A stretch of 20,456 nt of DNA, from the IMG/VR virus record IMGVR_UViG_3300013132_000331, positions 1-20,456 of that record; one strand, written 5' to 3'. The translations under genes were made by a program, and so were the position numbers. This DNA is from a virus. Below the pieces are notes generated by a model. It ran no database searches. It was not told the DNA's origin and saw only the letters and a list, made by a program, of their open reading frames with translations. Below, one piece after another: positions 1 to 8,610 of this stretch (position 1 is its first letter; each line of letters starts with the position of its first letter).

Positions 1-1
1 C

Positions 2-748
2 GGCATCATCGGCCGGCACGCCTTTTTCATCGTGGACAGCGTTGCCTACTGGATGGGTCAGAATGGCTTCTGGCGCTATGTCGGATACGTTGAGCCGTTG
101 CCCTGCGAGATCAGCGACGATGTATTTCGCAACCTGAATGCGACCTATCGCAACAAGGTCTGGTGTCAGCATTTCCCGCAGTTTGGTGAGGTCTGGTGGT
201 TCTATCCCCGTATGACCAGCCTTGCGCTGGAGGATGGCGAAGACCTGCTGCTTGAGACCGGCGAGACGATCGATGCTGAGGGTGGGGCGGTCGAGTGCTC
301 CCATGCGGCGATCTACAATTACCGCGAAGGGCATTGGAACCATACCGAACTGTCGCGGCTGTGCGGCTTTCCCGAAGGCGCGTTTGACTGGCCTGTGATG
401 GTGAATGATTCCGGCGCCATGCTGAAGCACGAGACGGGCTGGTCTTTCGACAGCGCAATCCGCAGGGCGGTTTCGGGTCCGGTGGAACTAGGCGAGGGTG
501 AGCGCCGGATGCAGATTGATGAGTTCATTCCTGATGAACTGACGCAGGGCGATTGCGAGGTGACATTCTACACCCGCGAATATCCCAATGCGACGGAATA
601 CACGGTTGGCCCGTTCAATGCGGCTGACAGGGTCGGTGTCATCACCACGGCCCGGCAAGCGCGTATTGAGCTTCGGGCCGAGAGTGGGACGGAGGATTTC
701 AGGATCGGCACGTACCGCGTGCAGGCGAAGGCGCGGGGGCGGTATTGA
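2..748 (+). CDS. P22 gp10-like packaged DNA stabilisation / tail accessory protein (C-terminal part)
   Basis: The frame is open from base 2 and no start is visible, so only the C-terminal ~248 residues are in the window. The stretch around WMGQNGFWRY, then PLPCEISDDVF, WWFYP and YNYREGHWN follows the pattern I know from the P22 gp10 family, which plugs the portal/head-completion stack of podoviruses and keeps packaged DNA in the capsid. In P22, gp10 binds gp4 and is followed by the tail needle. Here it is followed with a TTGA overlap by a structural protein, as expected in a late operon. A GTG at 32 is the first possible internal start, but homology continues upstream of it (GRHAFFIVD), so the true start lies outside. 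Family identity is inferred from remembered motifs. Confidence 0.8.
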   Translation, partial: GIIGRHAFFIVDSVAYWMGQNGFWRYVGYVEPLPCEISDDVFRNLNATYRNKVWCQHFPQFGEVWWFYPRMTSLALEDGEDLLLETGETIDAEGGAVECSHAAIYNYREGHWNHTELSRLCGFPEGAFDWPVMVNDSGAMLKHETGWSFDSAIRRAVSGPVELGEGERRMQIDEFIPDELTQGDCEVTFYTREYPNATEYTVGPFNAADRVGVITTARQARIELRAESGTEDFRIGTYRVQAKARGRY

Positions 749-1734
749 TCGAGCCGTCTAAAGCCTACACGCAACAGAACGAGTTCGAGCATCGGGACGA
801 GGTCGAGCGCGAGCTTCTCCAGAAGCATGACAAGCGCGCCGATGTAATTATCCCCTACGGCAAGAAACTCGGATTTACGGGTCTCAATGGCGAGCAGGTA
901 ACGCTTGTTCTTAACGAGGACGGCGCCTTCACCATCGATGCCGGGACAGGAGTTGTCCGCTTTGCAGGCGACCTTGAGGTGGCAGGCTCGGTCACGGTGG
1001 GCGAAGTCCGCTGGCCGGTCGCCTTGCAGCCCGCCTATCTCTATGCCGCAGACGGGGCGACAATACAGTGGGCGGACGGAGCGGCCCTGACGCAGATCCC
1101 GCTCTACTCAATCACGGTGCCGGGCGGTGTCGCGCTGGCGGCCGGCGAGGCGTGGGAAAGCCCGACGATCCAGAATGCGACGACGACGGGCGGCACGCTG
1201 CGGCTCAAGATATCAACGCCGGGCGTTACCTCGAATGTCACGGACACGACCGACAGCGCAGGTGGCGTAGGCGAACCCAACCGGGTCATGGCGAAGTCTG
1301 TGACGGGGGATGCCTATAACGGCGTCTACACCTTCACCTTTTCGGGGACGATGGACATTGTTTCTGAGCCCTTGGGCGAGGGGCTCTATTATCATGATGG
1401 AGCGGTCACGCTCTCGACATGGTTCAACGATGGCGGTGGATGGGATGAAGGCCCGCCTGTCGTCATCACGTCCAACAATATCCTGGGCTATGCGATCAGT
1501 TCGGCCAACCTCACGGGCACCCACACATTTACAAACATCGCCAAGTCCGTGACGTGGGCGAACGCGGTGGGCCAGCACGCCGGGACCGAGTTCGGGGCAA
1601 GCTATGAAAGCGGCGGCTCACTGACCGATCTTGTAAGCGTGGCCTACACGACGCAGAGCACATCCGGCACGCGGACAGGCTCGCCCAACGGGGAGACGGC
1701 AACCATCATCGTGACGCCGCAAAACAGCGCATGA
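745..1734 (+). CDS. Putative virion structural protein (tail needle position)
   Basis: A 329-aa protein with a TTG start overlapping the stop of the gp10-like gene (TTGA). The first ~40 residues are charged and helical (EFEHRDEVERELLQKHDKR). The rest is Gly/Thr/Ser/Val-rich, beta-type sequence with short repeating phrases such as GDLEVAGSVTVGEV (~75-90) and many TTxG turns, as in phage fibres and adhesin-like virion proteins. There is no signal peptide or TM segment. It sits where P22 carries the gp26 needle, but it lacks the long trimeric coiled coil of gp26, so it may be a tip or fibre protein that replaces it. I do not recognise a specific family. The role rests on position and composition. 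Confidence 0.6.
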   Translation: MIEPSKAYTQQNEFEHRDEVERELLQKHDKRADVIIPYGKKLGFTGLNGEQVTLVLNEDGAFTIDAGTGVVRFAGDLEVAGSVTVGEVRWPVALQPAYLYAADGATIQWADGAALTQIPLYSITVPGGVALAAGEAWESPTIQNATTTGGTLRLKISTPGVTSNVTDTTDSAGGVGEPNRVMAKSVTGDAYNGVYTFTFSGTMDIVSEPLGEGLYYHDGAVTLSTWFNDGGGWDEGPPVVITSNNILGYAISSANLTGTHTFTNIAKSVTWANAVGQHAGTEFGASYESGGSLTDLVSVAYTTQSTSGTRTGSPNGETATIIVTPQNSA

Positions 1735-1904
1735 GCAACCGCGTTGAATGTCCGACCTGTGGTCGGCTGAAGCCTGATTTCGCCATCAGGGCGGGGCGCT
1801 GCAAGGATGATGAGTGGGACGAGCAGCACCTTGGCGAGACGCGGGCTCATCAGAGCTGGGAAAGGCGCAAGGCGGAAAATGCCAAAAACGAAAGACCGTC
1901 TTGA
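1731..1904 (+). CDS. Small zinc-ribbon-like protein, 57 aa
   Basis: A short ORF starting with an ATG that overlaps the previous stop as ATGA (1731-1734) and ending 26 bases inside the next gene. It begins MSNRVECPTCGRLKP: Cys7 and Cys10 form a CxxC knuckle, Cys24 follows, and His33 and His40 could complete a metal site. The C-terminal half is charged and helical. The translational coupling on its left and the CPTCG motif argue that it is a real gene and not chance. Function is unknown; a virion-assembly or nucleic-acid-binding role is only a guess. Confidence 0.6.
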   Translation: MSNRVECPTCGRLKPDFAIRAGRCKDDEWDEQHLGETRAHQSWERRKAENAKNERPS

Positions 1905-2235
1905 GGAGTTCCGGCCCCTCATAGAACGGGCGCTGGAACGGACGAACGGCGAATGCACATGGGACCAGTTGGCCCATGAAGTGCGTGAAGGCCGGGCGAT
2001 GCTGTTGCCCAGCAAGTCGGGCAATTCGGTTGCCGTGCTTCAGGTGGTGCATGACCTCCACGTCTTCACGGCCTCGGGCGATATGGACGAGTTGATGCAG
2101 ATGGAAGCGGATGTGACCGACATGGCGCGAAGGCAGGGGTTTGACCGGATGACCCTTATAGGGCGTCAGGGTTGGACGCGAGTATTGGGACTGCGCGGCT
2201 GGAAGCCTGAACAGTCGCTGGTGAAGGAGCTTTAG
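1879..2235 (+). CDS. GNAT-like phage protein (P22 gp14 position), 118 aa
   Basis: I choose ATG 1879 (MPKTKDRLEEF). The extension back to 1807 reads MMSGTSSTLARRG, looks non-coding and lies inside the zinc-ribbon gene. A purine-rich AAGGCGGAAA precedes the start. After an N-terminal helix the protein has a strand (VAVLQVVHDLHVF), an acidic helix (MDELMQMEADVTDMAR) and the signature IGRQGWTRVLGLRGWKP (~94-110). This matches a group of short phage proteins usually described as acyltransferase-like, found among head/tail or internal virion genes and similar in layout to T7 gp13. No acetyl-CoA-binding Q/RxxGxG/A loop is obvious, so catalysis is doubtful. Position matches P22 gp14. The fold assignment is from memory of the pattern. 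Confidence 0.6.
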   Translation: MPKTKDRLEEFRPLIERALERTNGECTWDQLAHEVREGRAMLLPSKSGNSVAVLQVVHDLHVFTASGDMDELMQMEADVTDMARRQGFDRMTLIGRQGWTRVLGLRGWKPEQSLVKEL

Positions 2236-2964
2236 ATGTCGTTCCAAAAGTCGAAACAGAAGAACAGTCAGGAGCTGAACCCGTGGGCAAAACAGCAATG
2301 GACTGACCAGACGCGCGGGCTGCAGCAGCAGGTCGATGCCTACACGTCAAAGCCGTTCAACCCATACACGGGTCAGATGGTGGCGGGGCAGAACGCGACC
2401 GAGACCAATGCGCGCGACATGATCGCGAACAACACCTATGACCCGTCCAACGTCTCGAAGTATTTCAACCCCTATGAACGCGATGTGGTGGACGCGGCGG
2501 GGGCGTATTACGATCAGGCCCTGCAGGGCAATCTTGCGCAGAACAATGCGCGAGCGACGCAGGCGGGGGCGTTCGGCGGCTCGCGTCATGGCGTGGCCGA
2601 TGCCGAGCTGATGCGTCAGAATAACATGGACAAGTCCAACATGATGGCGAACCTGCGCTATCAGGGCTACCAGAATGCGCAGGATGTGGGCTTCCGCGAT
2701 GCGCAGAACCGCCGGTCTGATGCGACGATGCTGGCGCAGTTCGGGGCGACCGAGCGCGAGATCGAGCAGGCGCGGCTACTTGCCCAGCGTGCAGAGTTCG
2801 ACCGGCAGGCAGCGGAGGAATATCGCAATCTCATGCTGCAGCTTCAGACCCGTGGCAACATCCTCAATTCGACGCCGATGCTGGTCAATTCGACGGGCAA
2901 GAGCAGCGGGTTCACCGCTACGTTTGGCTACGGCAAAGACGGCCTGACATCTGGGGGCGGCTGA
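2236..2964 (+). CDS. Internal virion / ejection protein candidate (P22 gp7 position)
   Basis: A 242-aa protein starting directly after the previous TAG, with AAGGAG six bases upstream of the ATG. It is Gln/Asn/Ala-rich. The phrases YFNPYERDVVDAA (~76-88) and AGAFGGSRHGVADAE (~111-125) are hallmarks of a widespread podovirus family annotated as virion structural or internal proteins. Residues ~150-205 form a long amphipathic helix (RDAQNRRSDATMLAQFG... LLAQRAEFDRQ), and the end is Gly-rich. Length is close to the 229 aa of P22 gp7, the first of three DNA-ejection proteins, and the next two genes complete such a trio. The role is inferred from motif and order. Confidence 0.68.
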   Translation: MSFQKSKQKNSQELNPWAKQQWTDQTRGLQQQVDAYTSKPFNPYTGQMVAGQNATETNARDMIANNTYDPSNVSKYFNPYERDVVDAAGAYYDQALQGNLAQNNARATQAGAFGGSRHGVADAELMRQNNMDKSNMMANLRYQGYQNAQDVGFRDAQNRRSDATMLAQFGATEREIEQARLLAQRAEFDRQAAEEYRNLMLQLQTRGNILNSTPMLVNSTGKSSGFTATFGYGKDGLTSGGG

Positions 2965-4238
2965 TGGCAGGGCTTTTTGGCGGCGGTCTAGAGCGTATCA
3001 GGCGTCAGGCGGCGTATATGGCTCCGCGTATTCAGCGCGGTGAACGCCCCGCGCCTGCCCCCATCGTGCAGGGTACGCAGGCGCGGACGCGCGATCAGGC
3101 GCAGCAGGCTGGGCTGATCGGCGGGGCGTACAAGAACCCCCGGTCGATGGGCTGGTGGGACGAGATCATGGCCGATCCGTTCACCGCGCTCTTTGCCGGC
3201 CGCAACGGTCTTGACCGCAAGTATGCATCGCAGGCGGCTGAAGATGAGGCGCGGCGGGTCGATCCCTTCCTCGCTACAATGACACCGGAACAGCAGGCCA
3301 TTTACAAGGCCAACCCAGAGGCATGGGGTGAGTCCATGGCGAAAAACTACGCGCCTCAGAATGTCAATGCGGGTGATACGCTGATCATGCGAGGCGATAC
3401 GTCAAAGCCGGTCTTTGCCCCAAAGATCGGAATGGATGGTGGCGTGCCTTATGCGCAGACCTATGCCGATGGCGGCGTGAAGACAGAGTACGGCACGCCG
3501 AGGCAAAAAAGCTATTCTGAGCTGACCGCAGAGGGCGTTTTGGCGGAAACCGTCCGCCACAACCAAGCAACGGAGCGCCTCGGCGGCCAGCGTTTGCAGG
3601 TCGAGCGTGACCGTCCGCAACGCTCTGGCCTGACCGATTATCAAGGCCTGCAGTTCCAGTTCAAGCTGGACGATCTTGACCGCGAACTGGCTGAAAAAGA
3701 GCGCATGCGGAAAGCAAGCCTTGATTCGATCACCGAAACTCTGGCTCTTGCGCGTCGCTTCAGCAGCCCCGAGGAATCGGCCAAGTTCAATGCCACCTAT
3801 GGCAACGTCATAAACCCGACAGGCAAGAAGGATGATCTATTTAACTGGCCGATAGCGATGGACCCGAACCGCGCAGACGGTATGGCTATTCTTGAGCAGT
3901 TGGGTGGCGCGGCCTTCCTTGACTCAATTCAAGCCATGAAGGGTACCGGCTCGCTTTCTGATGCGGAAGGCGCTCGCGTCATGGCTGCTGCAACGCGCCT
4001 GATGACGGTCACCATGAGCGATGCAGAAGCCGCAAAAGCTGCGGCTGACTTTATTGAGAAGCTTGAACGCTATGAAAAAGCATTGAAGGAGGATCTGGAA
4101 AAAGCGCGTGGCGAAGAAATAGGGCGCCGCCAGCGGATGAACGCCATGATGGGACGAGCGGCGGCAGGTGGCGGTGAGGACCTCACATCATACTCAACCG
4201 AAGAACTGGAACAGATGCTAGCGGAGCAAGGCCAATAA
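2964..4238 (+). CDS. Internal virion / ejection protein candidate (P22 gp20 position)
   Basis: A 424-aa protein whose ATG overlaps the previous stop as TGATG. It opens MAGLFGGGLERIRRQ, then a Pro-rich stretch, a WWDEIMADPFTALFAGRNG segment (~62-80), a DPFLATMTPEQQAIYKANPE segment (~98-117), a Gly/Asp-rich beta-type middle (~130-180), and a long charged helical half with likely coiled coil (~225-260 and ~360-395). There is no signal peptide or clear TM segment. P22 gp20 (471 aa) is similar in size and place. I recognise no catalytic motif. Function as an ejected virion protein is inferred from gene order only. Confidence 0.6.
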   Translation: MAGLFGGGLERIRRQAAYMAPRIQRGERPAPAPIVQGTQARTRDQAQQAGLIGGAYKNPRSMGWWDEIMADPFTALFAGRNGLDRKYASQAAEDEARRVDPFLATMTPEQQAIYKANPEAWGESMAKNYAPQNVNAGDTLIMRGDTSKPVFAPKIGMDGGVPYAQTYADGGVKTEYGTPRQKSYSELTAEGVLAETVRHNQATERLGGQRLQVERDRPQRSGLTDYQGLQFQFKLDDLDRELAEKERMRKASLDSITETLALARRFSSPEESAKFNATYGNVINPTGKKDDLFNWPIAMDPNRADGMAILEQLGGAAFLDSIQAMKGTGSLSDAEGARVMAAATRLMTVTMSDAEAAKAAADFIEKLERYEKALKEDLEKARGEEIGRRQRMNAMMGRAAAGGGEDLTSYSTEELEQMLAEQGQ

Positions 4239-7200
4239 TGCCTACCGCAGCCGAAATTCGGGCAGAGCTGGAGCGCCGCAAGAAGGCTGCTCCACCGCCT
4301 GCTGTTCCACCGCCTGCTGCGCCGACCGGAAACAGGCCAGACCCGGAGGCCATCAAGGCCGAGCTGGCGCGGCGGATGGTCACCATGGGCACACCGCAGG
4401 CTGCGGCTCCAGCGTCTAGCAGCTCTGGTCTTGGTCCGGTGAATCCGATGGTGGCCGAAGGGCAGGCGATGGCGCGTCAGTACGCCAGCGCCGACCCGGG
4501 CATGTCTCCGCTTCGGCCTGATGTTCGCGGCGATGTGGCATTGCGCCAGTCTGGCAGGCAGCTTCCGGCTCTGCGCGGCCCGGTCATGTCGTCCGCCCAA
4601 CGCGCCGCGATGGCCCCCGAGCGCGCGGAAGGCTTGCGGCAGCGCCAGCTTGCAGCAGAGCGCCGCGATGCGTCCCGCGCCTATGGTGGCGGCATGGACA
4701 TGGCCGTTTCGACTGATGACAGGGGACGATTGCAGCCCGGTACGGAAGCCGATCGCGATCTCTCCAAGTCAATGATGGCTGCCCTTCCGAATGCGGCGTC
4801 TGATCTAGCTGAGTCAGTCGCCAATCTTCCCGGAGATGCCATCAAACAAATCACCGGGAACAGGCTCATTCCGCAGGTCGATCTGCCTCGCATGGACATG
4901 GAGTATGAGTCGCCTGTCGGTGCGTTTGCCGGCCCGGCCGTCGAAAACCTGACACAATTCATTCTGGCCAGACGGTTGGTCGGAAAAGCCGCAAAGGGTG
5001 GCGGTTCGATTGCCTCGCGTGCGAAGGATGCCGTGGCCGTCTTTGCGGGCGTCGATAGCGACGAGCAGGATTGGGGGCGATTGGCCGAGATGGTCGATGG
5101 CGCAATCCAGGAAACTGGCTCACCGCAGGCCGTGAAGGATGCAATCTCTTGGATTGCTGAGCGCGACCCTGAGAACCCGCTTTTGGAGCGGGTGAAGAAC
5201 ATCATCGACTTTGCGGCTCCAGATGAAGCGTTGCGCTTTGCCGGAAAGGGGCTGTTGGCGGCAGATCATGCGCTGATGGGCAGGTCAGCTCCCGTTCCAG
5301 CAAACGCAGGCGGCGCGTGGCGTCGTCCCGTCGCGCCTCAGCCCTCAGTCGCTCCCGTCGCCCAGCCCGCCGTCAGCAATGCGCCGCAGAGGCCCGCTCA
5401 ACCGGGGCCGACCGGCGCGGGGCAGCAGCCTGCTGGCGGTCCCGCTACCCTCCAGGCTAGCCCCGTCTCCGGCAATCCTGCGGTCGCTCGCGACACTCAA
5501 GACATTTTCCGGAAGCTGTTCATCGACAGCAACGTACCCCGTAACAACGTAGACCGGCTTTTGGGTGAGCTGACAAATGACTTCCAGGTTTTCCAGCGTT
5601 CGGGCTCGCCAATAGCGACGCGCATTGGCCTTGCTGAGTTCGTTGATGCGAATGTCAGGGAGACCGCCAACCGGCTTGGCATGAATATGACGCCAGACGT
5701 TGAGCGCCAAATACAGACAGCGATTCGCGGCAGAGGCCGCGCGGCGCATGGCAGCGAGGGCGGTTCTAAACAGGATCGGCAGCCTTCTGTTATGTCGCAG
5801 TATATCGAGGATATGCGGACAACGCAAAAGGACTGGGCGCGCGAACAGATCGAAGCCCCCAACGCATTCAACAAAGCGGATATTTCGGTTCAGCGCGACG
5901 CCATGAAGGCAACCGCTAAAGACATTGGCCAGCAGGTGTACGGACAAGGCTTGAAGCTTGCGCGCGAAGTCTGGAATGATGTTGCGCCTGCTGCCGCTGG
6001 GGAAAAAGAAGCTCTCACCAACCTCCAAAATTACCTTCTTCGCAAGCCTTATCTCCAAAACGTGCCAGACTATGTGAAATTGCGTCTCGCCGTCGATGAC
6101 GTGCCCCTTGAGGACGCGATCAAAGCCGACCCTGCTGGCATGGCACATCGTATTCAATCGGTGCTTGGTGAAGCTGCATCGCAGGCCAATGACCCCGCCA
6201 TGCGCAGCGCCCTCGGTGAGGCGCGCGAACGGCTCCTGAAAGAGTTGCAGGACGCTGTTCCGGCCTACCGGCAAGCGCGGAAAGACTTTGGCGACGAGTT
6301 CGCCACGATGCGCGCCTTTGATTTTGGCCGTCCGTTCTTTGCCGATTCGCGCCGTCCCGTCGATGTCGCTGACATGAAGGCGGACTATCAGCAGATGACG
6401 ACGCGCCAGAAGACAGCGGCGCGCATGGCTGTTCGGGATGAAATCTTTGGCGTGTTCGGAATGAACGCAGAGGATGCTGCCGTTCGTCTGGAAGTCCTGA
6501 CCCGCGGGAACACGCTTGACGCTTTAGAGGAAGTTTTCGGAGCACCAGGCAAGCGCGTTGCAGACACTCTACGCAGGCTGCGTCAGGAAAGTCAGTGGCT
6601 GTCTGGCGATAAGTCTCGCGGCCTTGCTGGCGTTGATATTTTCTCAGGTTCCAGCACGGTCCCAAATGGAAAAATAATCGAACGCGATGCGATGTCGGTT
6701 CGCAATGGCTTTCAACGCGCCATTGCCAAAGCGGGAGACGTCTCAAAGTTTATGTTTGCCGTTCCTGCGGACTTGGCGCTTATGGTGGGGTCAGGCGGTG
6801 CTTATCATCTGCCGATGCTTTCGCTTGGCGCGGCAGGCGGCAAGCTGACCAAGGGTCTCGGCAATGCGAGCCCTCGCAAGCTGAGCAATGCAACCGAAGG
6901 CATGTTCTCGCTGCCGAAACAGAACGTGTTGGCGCCACCGTCCCGACCCGCTCGCGTGCGCGGGCCACGCTCCCCCGCGACGCAGCAGCCCCTTCCCACC
7001 GATGTGCGAGAGCTTCTCAACGCGTATGCGGCGGCTCCCACAAAGCGCGAGCGGCAGCGCATTCGGCGCGCCCTTGAGGCGCTTGGCGAGCAGGTTCCGA
7101 CAGCGCCCGCCCCAACCGGCCCCCGCCGTCCGCCAGAGCAGTCGGGCTTCGGGGGCGCTCCGGTGAAGGGCGGAAGCGGCACCGTCCAGCGTATGATTGC

Positions 7201-8395
7201 AGGCGGCGTTGTCGGCGGCATGGCCGGGACGTTTGCAGGGCAAGCGGATGCGCAGGCAGAAGAGAAACTGACCGCAGACATCGGCAAGGCGGAAAGCCAG
7301 ATTGCCACGTTTGAGCAGGAAATCGCTGATTTAAAAAAGGCCAAATCAGACTTCGACAAGATCACCGATCCGTTCAAAAAGCAGCGCTTCCTGAAAGACC
7401 AAGGCCTGTATGCCGGAAAAATCGAGGGCGACATTGCCGGTAAGACAACCGAAGGCATCAATGCGTGGGAGAAGAAAAACGCTGAAGCGCAGGCAAGAGC
7501 CGAAGAGGATCTTGCTGCCAAAAAGGCCGAGCTTGCGGACCTCAAAAAACAGGCCGCTTACAGGCAAATCCAGAAAGAGCAGAACCCATTCTTTGACGCG
7601 GTCAGGGAGCTTGGCCCGTCTGGCGCCGCCGTTCTAGGAGGCATTGCGGCAACGGTGCTGCGTGTCAGGGGCGTCGGCAAATCCAAGCAAGCTGTGAAGG
7701 TTATCGAGAACGATATCAACGATCTGCTGACGAAAGGCGACGTCAAAAGCTTGTTCAAGAAAGGCGGCGCGCAGAATGATCGGCGCAATCGCGCTGTCAA
7801 CATGAATGAGTTCTATCGCCGTGGCGGCACACCGGACAACAAGTTGCCATTCAACTATGGCCCATCAGGTTGGAAATCAAACCCGAAAGCGGCGAAACCT
7901 GGATCGCTGTTTAAGCCTGAGACGACGACAAAAATGGACGGCGTCGGCTCGCAGTTTTTCCGACCAAACGATGTAAAGCTGATCGGAGCTGGTGTGCTCG
8001 ATGCCGCGCTGGTGACGCCGTTTGTTGAAGGCGCAAAGGAAGAACTGAAAAAGGCGCAACTGGATGTTGAAAACGGCAACGAAAGCATTGAAGCGCTGAG
8101 GCGCGTCGAGAAGGCCAAGACTAACCTTGCAATGTATGAGGCGGTGCAGCGCTTCGGCTTGGGTCTTGCGGCCGCTGGCGGGCTCAGCGCTGGATATCGT
8201 TACAAGCTTCCACGTCCGGACATTCGCGGCGCAGAAGACGAGGTTACGAAAATAGCTGACTACCTCAAGTCGAAGGCTCCTGCGAAACCGCCAAGAGCAC
8301 CGCGCGTACAACCGCCTTCCGCTACGCCTGTGGCAGCACCATTAAATCAACTTTTGCTGCCGCTTTTGCCTCCAAAGAAACCGGGAAACCCCTAG
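4238..8395 (+). CDS. Large internal virion / DNA-ejection protein (P22 gp16 position), 1385 aa
   Basis: Starts at ATG 4238 in a TAATG overlap. The N-terminus has two copies of an A-x-x-I-(R/K)-A-E-L helix separated by a Pro/Ala linker (~1-50). Residues ~385-800 are mostly helical and include DAVPAYRQARKDFGDEF (~672-688), a phrase I associate with large alphaproteobacterial phage virion proteins. Gly/Ala-rich hydrophobic stretches at ~850-868, ~981-1004, ~1126-1145 and ~1307-1320 could insert in membranes. Residues ~1007-1115 are a coiled coil interrupted by a peptidoglycan-binding-like motif (QGLYAGKIEGDIAGKT, ~1055-1070). This fits a protein ejected into the envelope to form the DNA conduit, like P22 gp16 or T7 gp16 but much longer than P22's 609 aa. 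No lytic transglycosylase motif was seen. Confidence 0.66.
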   Translation: MPTAAEIRAELERRKKAAPPPAVPPPAAPTGNRPDPEAIKAELARRMVTMGTPQAAAPASSSSGLGPVNPMVAEGQAMARQYASADPGMSPLRPDVRGDVALRQSGRQLPALRGPVMSSAQRAAMAPERAEGLRQRQLAAERRDASRAYGGGMDMAVSTDDRGRLQPGTEADRDLSKSMMAALPNAASDLAESVANLPGDAIKQITGNRLIPQVDLPRMDMEYESPVGAFAGPAVENLTQFILARRLVGKAAKGGGSIASRAKDAVAVFAGVDSDEQDWGRLAEMVDGAIQETGSPQAVKDAISWIAERDPENPLLERVKNIIDFAAPDEALRFAGKGLLAADHALMGRSAPVPANAGGAWRRPVAPQPSVAPVAQPAVSNAPQRPAQPGPTGAGQQPAGGPATLQASPVSGNPAVARDTQDIFRKLFIDSNVPRNNVDRLLGELTNDFQVFQRSGSPIATRIGLAEFVDANVRETANRLGMNMTPDVERQIQTAIRGRGRAAHGSEGGSKQDRQPSVMSQYIEDMRTTQKDWAREQIEAPNAFNKADISVQRDAMKATAKDIGQQVYGQGLKLAREVWNDVAPAAAGEKEALTNLQNYLLRKPYLQNVPDYVKLRLAVDDVPLEDAIKADPAGMAHRIQSVLGEAASQANDPAMRSALGEARERLLKELQDAVPAYRQARKDFGDEFATMRAFDFGRPFFADSRRPVDVADMKADYQQMTTRQKTAARMAVRDEIFGVFGMNAEDAAVRLEVLTRGNTLDALEEVFGAPGKRVADTLRRLRQESQWLSGDKSRGLAGVDIFSGSSTVPNGKIIERDAMSVRNGFQRAIAKAGDVSKFMFAVPADLALMVGSGGAYHLPMLSLGAAGGKLTKGLGNASPRKLSNATEGMFSLPKQNVLAPPSRPARVRGPRSPATQQPLPTDVRELLNAYAAAPTKRERQRIRRALEALGEQVPTAPAPTGPRRPPEQSGFGGAPVKGGSGTVQRMIAGGVVGGMAGTFAGQADAQAEEKLTADIGKAESQIATFEQEIADLKKAKSDFDKITDPFKKQRFLKDQGLYAGKIEGDIAGKTTEGINAWEKKNAEAQARAEEDLAAKKAELADLKKQAAYRQIQKEQNPFFDAVRELGPSGAAVLGGIAATVLRVRGVGKSKQAVKVIENDINDLLTKGDVKSLFKKGGAQNDRRNRAVNMNEFYRRGGTPDNKLPFNYGPSGWKSNPKAAKPGSLFKPETTTKMDGVGSQFFRPNDVKLIGAGVLDAALVTPFVEGAKEELKKAQLDVENGNESIEALRRVEKAKTNLAMYEAVQRFGLGLAAAGGLSAGYRYKLPRPDIRGAEDEVTKIADYLKSKAPAKPPRAPRVQPPSATPVAAPLNQLLLPLLPPKKPGNP

Positions 8396-8551
8396 CGCCA
8401 TAACCAGAAGCGCAAGGCCAGCTACGCCAACCCAGAAGAACACCCATTCGACACCGGGCGACAGCGTCCGACCGAGATAGTGTTCCATAGCGGGGACCAT
8501 CAGGCACACGGCGAATATGTTGACCAAAAGCAGCCGGACCGCATCCCACAT
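8342..8551 (-). CDS. Small two-TM membrane protein, 69 aa, antisense to the late operon
   Basis: ATG at 8551 with GGAGG 11 bases upstream. Two hydrophobic helices (~5-21 and ~35-56) are joined by a short loop (HYLGRTLSPG), and the tail is basic (RFLWRQKRQQKLI), which predicts a cytoplasmic C-terminus. It is the only minus-strand gene among the + genes, its last 54 bases overlap the end of the 1385-aa gene in antisense, and it diverges from the gene at 8611. It could be a moron such as a superinfection-exclusion peptide, or a holin-like protein. No family is recognised. The ribosome site and topology make a chance ORF unlikely. Confidence 0.55.
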   Translation of the reverse strand: MWDAVRLLLVNIFAVCLMVPAMEHYLGRTLSPGVEWVFFWVGVAGLALLVMALGVSRFLWRQKRQQKLI

Positions 8552-8575
8552 CGACTAGCGCGCCTCCATCACCTC

Positions 8576-8589
8576 TTAACCGAGGTTAA
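8576..8589. promoter_or_regulatory. Dyad TTAACC-GA-GGTTAA in the divergent gap
   Basis: A perfect 6-2-6 inverted repeat in the 59-base gap between the divergent genes starting at 8551 (-) and 8611 (+). An overlapping alternative pairing (CCTC at 8572-8575 with GAGG at 8582-8585) is also possible. It is placed like an operator for the cassette starting at 8611. No convincing -35/-10 pair was found in this short gap. Confidence 0.4.
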
Positions 8590-8610
8590 CACATCCTGCC
8601 GGAGCTATAA

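Noticed and set aside
1807-1878. N-terminal extension of the GNAT-like protein
   Set aside because: Occupied by the zinc-ribbon ORF in another frame; sequence looks non-native and ATG 1879 suffices.
5345-6274. 309-aa ORF on the minus strand
   Set aside because: Lies wholly inside the 1385-aa virion gene; His/Arg/Cys-rich composition without domains or a ribosome site.
6805-7545. 246-aa minus-strand ORF with hydrophobic Ala/Ser stretches
   Set aside because: Shadow of the 1385-aa gene; composition follows from complementing its Gly/Ala/Lys codons.
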